Part shown: piece by piece, positions 1 to 7,158 of the stretch | Layout of the letters: each line of letters begins with the position of its first letter | How positions within the stretch are numbered: position 1 is the stretch's first letter | Source of the DNA: JAHFKM01 sp035655455 | GTDB lineage: Archaea; Nanobdellota; Nanobdellia; SCGC-AAA011-G17; GW2011-AR18 | Length of the DNA stretch: 16,428 nucleotides | Direction: 5' to 3' | Assembly: GCA_035655455.1 (NCBI GenBank) | Contig: DASRUL010000042.1 | Location: 1 to 16,428 of the forward strand | Made by a program: the position numbers and the translations under genes | Notes under the pieces: model-generated | The model's input: the letters and a program-made list of their open reading frames with translations, nothing else | Database searches by the model: none | What the model was told of the DNA's origin: nothing

Positions 1-218
1 ACCGAGTCTTTGTTCCTGAAACATACTTTCAAGAATTTTCAAAAGTCGTCGCGGCACCCTGCCCAGCAGAAACACTCATAGACTTACATTCCCATCCTTT
101 AAACCACTGCATTCCCTCTTATCATGATGTTCAAGTTTTAAAAGCATTAAAAGGTAAAAATTCAGAGATCATTCTTGGAGTCATGTGTAACGTTGGCAGG
201 TTTAACTTCTATCTGTAA
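1..218 (+). CDS. JAMM/MPN+ metallopeptidase domain protein, 3' end only
   Basis: The gene enters from the left edge; its reading frame starts at base 3 and ends at TAA 216-218, leaving about 71 C-terminal residues. The visible part carries a complete C-terminal half of the JAMM zinc motif: His-Ser-His-Pro, then seven residues after the second His, then Ser-x-x-Asp (HxHx7SxxD), which in this family supplies two zinc-binding His and the zinc-binding Asp. The catalytic Glu would lie upstream, outside the window. Archaeal JAMM proteins are typically isopeptidases that remove ubiquitin-like SAMP modifiers or stand-alone peptidases; which applies here cannot be told. The downstream gatE promoter starts about 35 bases after the stop, so the two genes are co-oriented but probably separately transcribed. 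The domain call is good; the substrate is unknown. Confidence 0.7.
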   Translation, partial: RVFVPETYFQEFSKVVAAPCPAETLIDLHSHPLNHCIPSYHDVQVLKALKGKNSEIILGVMCNVGRFNFYL

Positions 219-251
219 AGGAAAATTTTTGAGCTTCCCTTGTCACAAACA

Positions 252-259
252 TTTTTATA
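252..259 (+). promoter_or_regulatory. TATA box for gatE, leaderless start
   Basis: TTTTTATA lies 26 bases (centre) before ATG 282, the archaeal TATA-to-start distance, so transcription should begin at or next to the ATG. This supports 282 over the TTG at 240, which lies upstream of the box. Confidence 0.5.
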
Positions 260-281
260 CTTCCACAAGAATTACATCAGC

Positions 282-2126
282 ATGGTCTTGAATTACAAAG
301 AACTCGGATTTCTCTGCGGGATCGAACTTCACCAAGAATTAAACAATAAAAAACTCTTCTGCAACTGCACCACAGCACTTAAAGAGCAACAAAAAACCTT
401 CGAGATCAAGAGAAAACTCAGAGCAACAGCAGGAGAACTTGGGAAAACAGACGCGGCAGCAGCATTCGAACAGCTTAGAGACAAAGAATTCTCGTACCAA
501 GGATTCAACAACGAAGCGTGTCTTGTGGAAGCAGACGAAGAACCACCACATCCCGCCAACCAAGAACACCTTCAAAACACCCTTACTCTCGCGAAACTCC
601 TGAAATTGGAAATTCCAGACACCCTTTATGTCATGAGAAAAATCGTCACAGACGGATCAGCATGCTCAGGATTCCAACGCACCATCCTCATCGGACTAGA
701 AGGCAACGATTCTTTTATCACAACAAACAAGGGCAAGGTCAAAATAACACAACTCAATCTCGAAGAGGACTCGAGCAAAATTCTGAAGCGAGAAGATGGA
801 ACAACCACTTACTCTCTATCCAGACAAGGCATCCCTTTGTGGGAAGTCAGTACAGACGCAAGCATCAAAGACCCAGAACACACACTTGAAGTAGCCAAAC
901 ACTTAGGCATGATCTTCAGAAGCTTCCCAACTATCAAACGAGGCATCGGAAGCATCAGACAAGACGTTAACATCAGCATTCGAGGAGGAACACGCATCGA
1001 AGTCAAAGGATGGCAAGATTTGAAAACCTTACCTTTGTTAATTGAAAATGAAGTTTTGAGACAAAAAAAATTATTAGACATTAAAGAAGAACTGCATAAA
1101 AGAGGACTCAAAGAAATCAAAGAAACACCACTTAAAGTCACCGAAATCTTTACAAAAACTTCCTCTAAAATTATACAGAGCACTCTTTCAAATAATGGAG
1201 ACGTGTACGCTTTAAAATTACCCCATTTTACAGGCTTGTTAAAACAAGAAGTCTGCCCAGGAAAAACCTTTGGGAAAGAACTCGCTGAATACGCAATGTC
1301 CCACGGAACAAAAGGCATGATCCACAGCGACGAAGACCTTTCCAAATACGGATTAATTGAAGAATTTAAAGATGTCTGCGAAAGAATAAACTCCAAACCG
1401 GAAGACTTAGTTTTAATCGTCTCAGAACAAGAAGACGTAGCAAAAAAATCTATTCAAGCAGTTTTGGAACGAGCGAAGTATTGCTTGATCGGAATTCCAA
1501 AAGAAACACGCGTTCCCAACCATGTCAATGCAACGAGTTCTTTCGCACGCCCTTTACCTGGCGCAGGAAGAATGTACCCGGAATCAGACCTGTATCCACT
1601 ACCTATCGACAAAAAAACATTCAAAAAACTCAAGCTCCCAGAACTTTTTGAAGATAAAATCCAACGCATCAGCAAAAAATATTCTTTGAACAAAGAGAAA
1701 GTGAAAGAAGCGCTGCGAGAAGGGCAAAACCTTGAAGATTACTTTAACAAATACAAAAATATCCAACCTAAATTCATCCTTACTATTATTTTAGAACTGC
1801 CAAAAGAGATCAAAACACGCTTCAATCTCAATTCAGACATCTTAGAAGAAAAACATTATCATCAAGTCTTAGAGCTACTTTCAAAAGAAACAGTACCAAG
1901 AGAAGCAGCCATCGATTTGTTACTAGAACTTATCAAAACTGGAACCATCAATTTAGAAAAATACAAAACAGTTTCAGACAAAGACCTAGAAAACGGCATC
2001 AAAAAAATCATTGAACAACATAAAGGAGCACCCTTCAACGCCTTAATGGGGGAAGCAATGAAAGCTTACCGGGGTAGGGCGGATGGGAAGAAAATCGCGG
2101 AGCTAATAAAAAAATACACAAAATGA
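282..2126 (+). CDS. gatE: Glu-tRNA(Gln) amidotransferase subunit E
   Basis: GatE is the kinase/tRNA-binding half of the archaeal GatDE enzyme, which turns mischarged Glu-tRNA(Gln) into Gln-tRNA(Gln) in the cytoplasm using ammonia from GatD. The 614-residue product has the family length. It shows the N-terminal GIELHQEL motif, the SGFQRT element near residue 130, the KRGIGSIRQDVNISIRGG nucleotide-site block, GRMYPESDLYP near residue 430, the AspRS-like insert unique to GatE (not GatB) between about 260 and 400, and a helical YqeY-like C-terminal tail ending with the usual FNALMGEAMK and small basic region. I chose ATG 282 because GatE proteins start a few residues before this motif and a TATA box sits 26 bases upstream; a TTG at 240 would add 14 atypical residues. 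gatD lies convergently just downstream. Identification is firm. Confidence 0.96.
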   Translation: MVLNYKELGFLCGIELHQELNNKKLFCNCTTALKEQQKTFEIKRKLRATAGELGKTDAAAAFEQLRDKEFSYQGFNNEACLVEADEEPPHPANQEHLQNTLTLAKLLKLEIPDTLYVMRKIVTDGSACSGFQRTILIGLEGNDSFITTNKGKVKITQLNLEEDSSKILKREDGTTTYSLSRQGIPLWEVSTDASIKDPEHTLEVAKHLGMIFRSFPTIKRGIGSIRQDVNISIRGGTRIEVKGWQDLKTLPLLIENEVLRQKKLLDIKEELHKRGLKEIKETPLKVTEIFTKTSSKIIQSTLSNNGDVYALKLPHFTGLLKQEVCPGKTFGKELAEYAMSHGTKGMIHSDEDLSKYGLIEEFKDVCERINSKPEDLVLIVSEQEDVAKKSIQAVLERAKYCLIGIPKETRVPNHVNATSSFARPLPGAGRMYPESDLYPLPIDKKTFKKLKLPELFEDKIQRISKKYSLNKEKVKEALREGQNLEDYFNKYKNIQPKFILTIILELPKEIKTRFNLNSDILEEKHYHQVLELLSKETVPREAAIDLLLELIKTGTINLEKYKTVSDKDLENGIKKIIEQHKGAPFNALMGEAMKAYRGRADGKKIAELIKKYTK

Positions 2127-2301
2127 ACAAGTGTTACTGTTCTTAATCGCGCTGGAAAAACTTGCTATGCTCTGTTTGTTTGGTATAATGCAACTTAGTA
2201 AACATTTGGCTTAAATAACAACCCAGCGAGAGGTTTTTATCCAAAAAACAACTTTACAGAGTTACTTTTATAACCCTTTCTTAACTCAAAAACATCTATT
2301 T

Positions 2302-3579
2302 TCAAACAAACTCGTCCACAAACTCAGACCTCTCAGAAATTTCTCCCCTGAGATTCTTTCCAACCAACACCCTCACATCCTTTCCTTTGTAATTACTCAA
2401 CAACCACGCCAATTTAATAAACGCAGTCTCAGGTGTCATATCCAAGAGGTTTCCAAGAACGCCAGCAGCCAACAACTTCCTTCCAGACTCGTACACCCCC
2501 ATATTCACACGACCAAACACGCACTGAGAAGCCATCACCACAGGCATCTTCTTTGATAATTTTTCAATTTCCTTCAATATAAGACTATGCTCCTTTGTGA
2601 ACTCATCAATCCCATTCACAGGAAGATGCCCAAGGCCAGTGCCTTCCAATACAAGACCGTCAAACTTCTCATATGCCTTCGCCTCTTCCACGTTCATATT
2701 TGGATGAGCTTTCAACACACCAACCCTTACCTTTTCCTTAAACAAACTCACTTTGAATTTTCCAGCAGTTTCGGGAAAGTCGCTTAGTTTCTCCACCTCG
2801 CCAGACTTCCACACCTGAGCAAGCGGCAAGCCGTTCACCACCTTAAACGCGTCCCTCCTCGACGTGTGCATCTTTCTCATCTTACACGATGGAAGAACAA
2901 GACAGGCATCATCTCCAGAAGACTCGTGCATACACACGGCAACCCCTTTAAACCCCGCCTTCGTTATAAAATGAGCAGCACAAAGAAGATTCAGGCCAGC
3001 ATCAGAACTCGCCCTGTCAGAACTCCGCTGAGCGCCAACAAGAACCACTGAAATGGGAAGATTTTCCAGCATAAACGCCAACGCAGCGCTCGAATAATGC
3101 AACGTGTCAGTCCCATGCGTCACAATAATCCCATCAACGCCTTTCTTCACCTCCCTCTCTATCTCCCTTCCAAGAAGATTGTAATGAGCAAAACGCATAT
3201 CCTCAGAAAACATATTCCTCACCAGCCTCGTCTCAATATTCGCAATCCGCTCCAACTCGGGAAACATCTCCAAGATTTCCTCAGGAGAAAACCGCGCGAC
3301 AACACCGCCAGTCTTATAACTCACCTTCGAAGCAATCGTTCCACCAGTATGCAGAATCATGACCCTCTTCAAGCCCTGATCCTGAACAACACCCCTTTCA
3401 AGCACAGGCTCTTTATACACTTCCAAGACCTTCACAGCAACAATTTTTTCCTTTTCAATTCCAATATTATACCCGTTTTCGAGCTTTAATACGAGCATTT
3501 TTGGATCTGTTGAAGGAACGAACACGCCCTTGTACGTTTTTCCCTTTGTTTTTACCTCGACGAGATCTCCTAAGTTCAT
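2302..3579 (-). CDS. gatD: Glu-tRNA(Gln) amidotransferase subunit D
   Basis: GatD is the L-asparaginase-type glutaminase of GatDE: it hydrolyses Gln or Asn and feeds ammonia to GatE. The 425 residues contain the short N-terminal beta-barrel domain typical of GatD (about 1-60, opening MNLGDLVEVK), then the asparaginase fold. Catalytic residues are recognisable: Thr81 in HTGGTIAS, Thr157-Asp158 in VTHGTDT, and Lys236 in MRKMHTSRRDAF; their spacing matches the known Thr/Thr/Asp/Lys tetrad of GatD. The ATG at 3579 gives the standard N terminus. The gene lies tail to tail with gatE rather than in one operon with it. The 3' end of the upstream membrane-protein gene overlaps its first 113 bases. Identification is firm. 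Confidence 0.96.
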   Translation of the reverse strand: MNLGDLVEVKTKGKTYKGVFVPSTDPKMLVLKLENGYNIGIEKEKIVAVKVLEVYKEPVLERGVVQDQGLKRVMILHTGGTIASKVSYKTGGVVARFSPEEILEMFPELERIANIETRLVRNMFSEDMRFAHYNLLGREIEREVKKGVDGIIVTHGTDTLHYSSAALAFMLENLPISVVLVGAQRSSDRASSDAGLNLLCAAHFITKAGFKGVAVCMHESSGDDACLVLPSCKMRKMHTSRRDAFKVVNGLPLAQVWKSGEVEKLSDFPETAGKFKVSLFKEKVRVGVLKAHPNMNVEEAKAYEKFDGLVLEGTGLGHLPVNGIDEFTKEHSLILKEIEKLSKKMPVVMASQCVFGRVNMGVYESGRKLLAAGVLGNLLDMTPETAFIKLAWLLSNYKGKDVRVLVGKNLRGEISERSEFVDEFV

Positions 3580-4225
3580 CAGCTACTTCCCCTTCCACTT
3601 CCTTAAATACCTTTTCACCTTTTTTTACTTCTCTCTCAACAAAACGTTCGCTCCCCTCAACTTCTCTTTCAACCTTCTTCAAATGCTTCTTTAATTCTTT
3701 CTTATGCTTTGGATCCTCATAAAAAGTGATCGCTTTCACTATACGAGGAACTCTCGCCACAGGCCTCAAAAACCTTGCAAACCTCTCAGTACGAGAAAGC
3801 TTGGAAACTTCCTCAGCCTCCCTACCTAACTTGCCAGCCTCCTCAGCCAACCGCGCCTCTTTCAACTCTAAGCCAACATGAACAATCTTTTGCGCTTGCG
3901 GCCCTAACTCACGCACCTCACCTAGCAGCCTCGCAGCCTCCTCAAACACCCGGAACACCAAGAAAAAAGGAAACACTGCGACAATATCCAACCAGTACTT
4001 TCTCAAAAAAATCTTCATCACCCTCACTCGATGATACTTAAAGCCCAAATCAGCAACAAAAAAAACAAGGATTACATAATCAGCGACCTGAATTAGTTTA
4101 TGATACGCTTGAGCAAGCTCCTGAAAGAAAAACTCTACAACAATTATCCCTAACAACACGATCAAGAGGTAAGGAATCGCCTTATCCACAAACCACTCAA
4201 TATGATTCCACCACTTTTTTTCCAT
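3467..4225 (-). CDS. Voltage-sensor-like membrane protein without a pore
   Basis: From ATG 4225 the product has 252 residues. Three hydrophobic segments are visible (about 17-38, 46-64, 77-95). The stretch with VADLGFKYHRVRVMKIFLRKYWLDIVAVFPF looks like S2-S3 of the voltage-sensor domain of archaeal potassium channels (acidic residue, Arg-rich turn, then W-L-D-I). A clear S4 with Arg every third residue is absent, although a basic segment near 149-165 might substitute, and there is no TVGYG selectivity filter. After about 110 comes a long charged, probably coiled-coil region ending in an Arg/Lys-rich tail. The last 37 residues are encoded inside gatD. A GTG at 4246 is an alternative start; I prefer 4225 because a TTTAAG box lies 27 bases upstream. 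The function is unknown; it may be a membrane-anchored regulator rather than a channel. Confidence 0.65.
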   Translation of the reverse strand: MEKKWWNHIEWFVDKAIPYLLIVLLGIIVVEFFFQELAQAYHKLIQVADYVILVFFVADLGFKYHRVRVMKIFLRKYWLDIVAVFPFFLVFRVFEEAARLLGEVRELGPQAQKIVHVGLELKEARLAEEAGKLGREAEEVSKLSRTERFARFLRPVARVPRIVKAITFYEDPKHKKELKKHLKKVEREVEGSERFVEREVKKGEKVFKEVEGEVADELRRSRRGKNKGKNVQGRVRSFNRSKNARIKARKRV

Positions 4226-4249
4226 CAAGAATTCTCTTCTCTCCACCTA

Positions 4250-4258
4250 CTTAAATTT
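4250..4258 (-). promoter_or_regulatory. TATA-like box for the voltage-sensor-like gene
   Basis: On the minus strand AATTTAAG lies about 27 bases before ATG 4225, giving a leaderless start. It is one of several such arrangements in the window. Confidence 0.35.
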
Positions 4259-4353
4259 TTTCCTCATAACCTTTGTAAAAAATCATCTTAGTCATAGAGT
4301 TCTGCACAAAATAGTATGATGTCCTTCAATATATATTTCCAACTAAGAAAAAA

Positions 4354-4360
4354 TTTATAA
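4354..4360 (+). promoter_or_regulatory. TATA box of the ftsZ leader transcript
   Basis: TTTATAA preceded by a purine-rich BRE-like stretch. Counting 27 bases from its centre puts transcription start near 4384, exactly where a long hairpin begins (4385), and about 230 bases before the ftsZ ATG. Confidence 0.45.
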
Positions 4361-4384
4361 ACTACTTCCTTGAAATAAAGGTAT

Positions 4385-4438
4385 AAGTTCATTTCGTGCG
4401 GTTTTAATGGGCATCAAAACCACAACCATCGTGAACTT
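4385..4438 (+). ncRNA. Nested hairpin at the predicted 5' end of the ftsZ leader
   Basis: An outer perfect 7-bp stem pairs AAGTTCA (4385-4391) with TGAACTT (4432-4438), and an inner perfect 6-bp stem pairs GGTTTT (4400-4405) with AAAACC (4416-4421) around a 10-base loop. The element starts at the start site predicted from the TATA box at 4354. The rest of the 368-base gap (4247-4614) contains no convincing open frame; a weak ACAC/GTGT pairing follows at 4450-4470. This could be an independent small RNA or a regulatory 5' UTR of ftsZ; I do not recognise a known riboswitch class. Only primary pairing was judged, without folding energy. Confidence 0.3.
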
Positions 4439-4614
4439 TCGGGCGCATACAACACACGGGTTAGTGTATTATATCCTTATTGAGCAACCAGTTTCGATCT
4501 TGGGCAAAACCAAAACTTGTTCTAGAGAGTATGTGCAACAACTTACATAAAAAGATTATGGTAGTGTAGCACCTACTTCCACCAAAAAAAAGACACAATG
4601 AGGAACCAAGAACG

Positions 4615-5709
4615 ATGGAATTTATCATACAAAACGCATTGGAACAAAACTCCAACAACCTAAACCAAGACTTCGAAATAGGACATGCCAACATCAAAGT
4701 GTTCGGCGTAGGCGGCGGCGGATGCAACGCAGCAAGCTGGCTCTACAAGAAAGGCGTCAAAGGAGCAGAAATCGTCTGCCTCAACACTGACAAGCAACAC
4801 CTTGACCTGATGAGCGCAGACAGAAAAGTCCTCATCGGAAGAGATCTCACCAGAGGCCTCGGCGCAGGTGGCTATGCTAACATTGGCATGGAAGCAGCAA
4901 AAGAGCAACTCGCAGAACTCAAAGAATCACTCAAAGGAGCAGATATGGTCTTCGTCTGCGCAGGTATGGGAGGCGGCACAGGAACAGGCGCAGCGCCAGT
5001 CGTCGCGCAAGCGGCAAAAGACCAAGGCTCTATCGTCATCGGAGCAGTAACAACGCCCTTCACGATCGAACGCGCACGCGTCGACAAGGCAGAATTCGGT
5101 TTACAACAACTCAGAGGCGTCTCGGACACTGTTATTGTGATCGATAACAATAGGCTTGTCCAGATCGCGGGAAACCTGCCAGTCCAACAGGCATTCGCAG
5201 TCGCAAACGAACTGATTTCCACTATGATCAAGGGTATTGTCGAAATCATCGCAGTCCCTTCCTTAGTTAACTTGGATTACGCTGATGTCAAAGCAATCAT
5301 GACCAACGGCGGCGTCTCAGTTGTTGGCGTCGGAGAAGGAGACTCAGAACGAAGAGTCGAAGAAGCAACCAAACGCGCACTGACCAACCCTTTGCTTGAT
5401 GTTTCCTACAAAGGAGCAACAGGCGCTCTCATCCATGTAACTGGCGGACCAGACATGACCCTTGACGAAGTTAATAGGGTGGGAGAAGTCGTCACTGAAA
5501 GCCTTGACCCAGACTCCAACTGCATCTGGGGAGCACGCGTCGAAGACAGCATGAAAGGCAAAATTCGCGTGATGACCATCATCACCGGCGTCCAAAGCCC
5601 GTTCGTCCTCGGCAAGAGCATGTTAGGCAAGAACACCAGCTACGAAGGCGCACGAACCATGTCCAAAGAGCTCGGCATTGATATGGTGCACGCGAGGCAG
5701 GGAAGGTAG
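4615..5709 (+). CDS. ftsZ: Cell division protein FtsZ
   Basis: FtsZ is the tubulin-like GTPase that polymerises at the division site. The 364-residue product has the N-terminal nucleotide-binding GGGGCNA loop (about 33-39), the tubulin signature GGGTGTG at 119-125, the IDNNRL element, and the T7 catalytic loop NLDYADV at 219-225 that completes the active site of the neighbouring subunit. The C-terminal FtsZ fold follows, ending with a short tail (DMVHARQGR) instead of a long linker. The first 25 residues before IKVFGVGGGG are a typical flexible N terminus. ATG 4615 has only a weak GAGG 11 bases upstream. The gene is monocistronic: a long leader upstream and a terminator directly downstream. 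Whether it is FtsZ1 or FtsZ2 was not determined. Confidence 0.97.
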   Translation: MEFIIQNALEQNSNNLNQDFEIGHANIKVFGVGGGGCNAASWLYKKGVKGAEIVCLNTDKQHLDLMSADRKVLIGRDLTRGLGAGGYANIGMEAAKEQLAELKESLKGADMVFVCAGMGGGTGTGAAPVVAQAAKDQGSIVIGAVTTPFTIERARVDKAEFGLQQLRGVSDTVIVIDNNRLVQIAGNLPVQQAFAVANELISTMIKGIVEIIAVPSLVNLDYADVKAIMTNGGVSVVGVGEGDSERRVEEATKRALTNPLLDVSYKGATGALIHVTGGPDMTLDEVNRVGEVVTESLDPDSNCIWGARVEDSMKGKIRVMTIITGVQSPFVLGKSMLGKNTSYEGARTMSKELGIDMVHARQGR

Positions 5710-5719
5710 TATCATAGTC

Positions 5720-5767
5720 AAGGGCGATGCGGCAAGACTTCTTCTTAACCCCCTTGTCATCGCCCTT
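5720..5767 (+). terminator. First hairpin downstream of ftsZ
   Basis: AAGGGCGATG (5720-5729) pairs perfectly with CATCGCCCTT (5758-5767), extended inside by CAAG (5733-5736) with CTTG (5753-5756), leaving a 16-base loop. It begins 10 bases after the ftsZ stop. It has no poly-T tail of its own, so it may protect the mRNA 3' end or act with the next hairpin. Confidence 0.45.
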
Positions 5768-5780
5768 TGCAACCCTCTGA

Positions 5781-5820
5781 AGCTAATGTCTTCCCCAAGA
5801 CATTAGCTCTTTTCTTTTTT
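5781..5820 (+). terminator. Intrinsic-terminator-like hairpin with poly-T after ftsZ
   Basis: AGCTAATGTCTT (5781-5792) pairs perfectly over 12 bp with AAGACATTAGCT (5797-5808) around a CCCC loop and is followed by CTTTTCTTTTTT. It resembles a bacterial Rho-independent terminator; archaea usually need only the T-run. It separates ftsZ from the convergent pentapeptide gene. Confidence 0.65.
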
Positions 5821-5879
5821 CTCAAAGAACGCACACATAAAATTTATATTTCAAATACTTCGCTAAGCAAGCGAACAGC

Positions 5880-6419
5880 TTAAGGAACAATCTCAAATAA
5901 GGGTCTTGTCTTTAATGCTTCTTCGATAATTTCCTTTTCTCTTGCTCTAACCCTTGTTTTAAAAAAGAACGCACGTCCTAAATTCACTGAACCTTCCAAA
6001 TTTCTGACATTCACAAGGTTCGCTCTCCCAAGGTCTGCTCTCCCAAGGTTCGTCCCTTTAAGGTCTGCTCTCCAAAAGTCTGCTCTCCAAAGGTCTGCTC
6101 TCCAAAAGTCTGCTCCCCCAAGGTTCGCTTCCTTAAAGTCTGCTCCCCCAAGGTTCGCTCCCTCAAAGTTTGCTCCAACTCCTTGAGTATAAGGTAAATA
6201 TAAACCTGCTGCTTTAATATATCTAAATTCAGAATCTCTTATAATTATTGGATTTATATGAAGCCTTTCCCCACACAGATATCTTTTCATTTCTTCAAAA
6301 ATTTCATAGCCATGCAAGTCAAAACCTTTTTCTATCCTTATTCCAGAAAAATCTTTTTCTCCAGCTAAAATCTTGCTTATAAATTCTCTCCCCCCCATAT
6401 CTTTAAGCCGCGTCACCAT
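5880..6419 (-). CDS. Pentapeptide-repeat protein
   Basis: The product has 179 residues. Residues 83-137 are eleven uninterrupted pentapeptides of the A(D/N)(L/F)xx type (ANFEG, ANLGG, ADFKE, ADFWR, ADLGR and so on), which fold as a right-handed quadrilateral beta-helix of just under three coils. An N-terminal region (1-82) has a weak DFSGI/FDLHG echo of the repeat and a helical stretch; a basic helical tail (150-179) follows. Pentapeptide proteins can mimic DNA, bind topoisomerases or act as scaffolds; nothing here fixes the role. The ATG at 6419 sits 27 bases after a TTTATAAA box, so the transcript is probably leaderless. The gene faces ftsZ tail to tail across the terminator. Confidence 0.85.
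   Translation of the reverse strand: MVTRLKDMGGREFISKILAGEKDFSGIRIEKGFDLHGYEIFEEMKRYLCGERLHINPIIIRDSEFRYIKAAGLYLPYTQGVGANFEGANLGGADFKEANLGGADFWRADLWRADFWRADLKGTNLGRADLGRANLVNVRNLEGSVNLGRAFFFKTRVRAREKEIIEEALKTRPLFEIVP
6009..6173 (-). repeat. 15-base tandem repeats coding the pentapeptide helix
   Basis: Eleven in-frame 15-base units, several nearly identical (GCAGACTTTTGGAGA and relatives on the minus strand). The near-identity of the units suggests recent tandem duplication. Confidence 0.75.
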
Positions 6420-6442
6420 ACTTTTTTTAGATAAACCCCTAC

Positions 6443-6450
6443 TTTATAAA
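6443..6450 (-). promoter_or_regulatory. TATA box of the pentapeptide gene
   Basis: TTTATAAA on the minus strand, centre 27 bases before ATG 6419, which supports a leaderless start there. Confidence 0.5.
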
Positions 6451-6529
6451 ACTTCCCATTAAATTACTACTCTTTAATTAATAAAAAATTCTATTTTTTC
6501 CTAAACACTTCAAGACCACAAGATCCATA

Positions 6530-7111
6530 TTATCTCCTTCCAACCCCCCTCTTCACCAACGGCAACACTCCGACATCCCGCCTCTTATTCCCATACCTCT
6601 CAAAAAACACAAATGACTGCAGGGGCTCCCGGCCTTTCTCGTCAACAAGCTCACCATACCCAAGAGCAATCACGGCCTGCGGCCTCACAAACTCAGGAAG
6701 ATCAACCTCAAAGGCAACCTTCTTCTCATCAAAATAGCCAATCCAACAACTTCCAACCCCAAGATCAGCAGCACACAACAACATATTCTCCACAGCAGCA
6801 GCACAATTCTGAATCGCGTACACCTTCTCTCCACGCTCACCATACAACTTCTTTACCTGCTCATTATCACTCGCAACCACTATCAAGACAGGAGCGTCAG
6901 CAGCCCAACCCTGCTCACTCGGCAAGGAATTCACCAGCCTCTTCCTTCTCTCGCTGTCAGCCACAACAACAAACACCCAGTTCTGCACATTCCCAGAAGA
7001 AGGGGCCAACGTCCCAGCCTCAAGAATCCTCGCCAACACCTTCCATGAAATCCCTTTCGAAGAAAACTTCCTCACAGACTTTCTCACACGAAGAACCTTC
7101 CCAAACTCCAT
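6530..7111 (-). CDS. Nitroreductase family protein
   Basis: This is a 193-residue FMN-dependent nitroreductase-fold protein. The N-terminal block RVRKSVRKFSSKGI, the APSSGNVQNW segment (near 36), the ADLGVGSCWIGYF helix and the final ALGYGELVDEKGREP region are family hallmarks for FMN and NAD(P)H binding. Such proteins reduce nitro compounds or quinones or act in flavin metabolism; the substrate cannot be read. I chose ATG 7111 rather than the ATG at 7150: GGAGGA (7123-7128) lies 11 bases upstream and a TTTAAATA box at 7151-7158 would start transcription near 7128, downstream of 7150. It is divergent from the DNA ligase gene. It is unrelated to the SagB-type enzyme at 12.5 kb apart from the shared fold. 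Confidence 0.88.
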   Translation of the reverse strand: MEFGKVLRVRKSVRKFSSKGISWKVLARILEAGTLAPSSGNVQNWVFVVVADSERRKRLVNSLPSEQGWAADAPVLIVVASDNEQVKKLYGERGEKVYAIQNCAAAVENMLLCAADLGVGSCWIGYFDEKKVAFEVDLPEFVRPQAVIALGYGELVDEKGREPLQSFVFFERYGNKRRDVGVLPLVKRGVGRR

Positions 7112-7115
7112 AAGC

Positions 7116-7158
7116 TTTTTATTCCTCCACAATACTCTTTTCCCATGCATTATTTAAA
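7116..7158. promoter_or_regulatory. Interlocked divergent promoters of nitroreductase and ligase genes
   Basis: Ligase side (+): TTTTTATT at 7116-7123, 26 bases before ATG 7145. Nitroreductase side (-): TTTAAATA at 7151-7158 within the first ligase codons, and Shine-Dalgarno GGAGGA at 7123-7128. The two transcripts would overlap by about ten bases or abut, so simultaneous firing is probably hindered. Confidence 0.45.

Noticed and set aside
240..281. TTG start of gatE 14 codons upstream
   Set aside because: It lies upstream of the TATA box and adds residues absent from GatE family N termini.
809..1396. Long minus-strand frame opposite gatE
   Set aside because: It is antisense to a firmly identified gene, with no recognisable domain and no promoter of its own.
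2127..2301. Possible small RNA or tRNA between gatE and gatD
   Set aside because: No tRNA arms, C/D boxes or convincing hairpin could be found.
4484..4505. TTCGAT flanked by CCAG and TTGG, looking like a tRNA T-arm
   Set aside because: The required 53-61 pair fails and no acceptor or anticodon arms are found around it.
4461..4727. Minus-strand frame containing SFGFAQDR
   Set aside because: It overlaps the ftsZ start and its leader. The FGFAQD string reminds me of translated dispersed repeats in metagenome bins, but no second copy occurs in this window.
6009..6173. Short tandem repeats that could be taken for a CRISPR array
   Set aside because: Units are 15 bases, contiguous, in frame and encode pentapeptides; there are no spacers.
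6530..7111. Nitroreductase considered as part of the azole pathway
   Set aside because: It is five kilobases away, in another transcription unit, and lacks the SagB-type Lys-Tyr segment.
6613..7113. Gln/Ser/Pro-rich + strand frame opposite the nitroreductase
   Set aside because: The low-complexity composition is the mirror of the nitroreductase codons.
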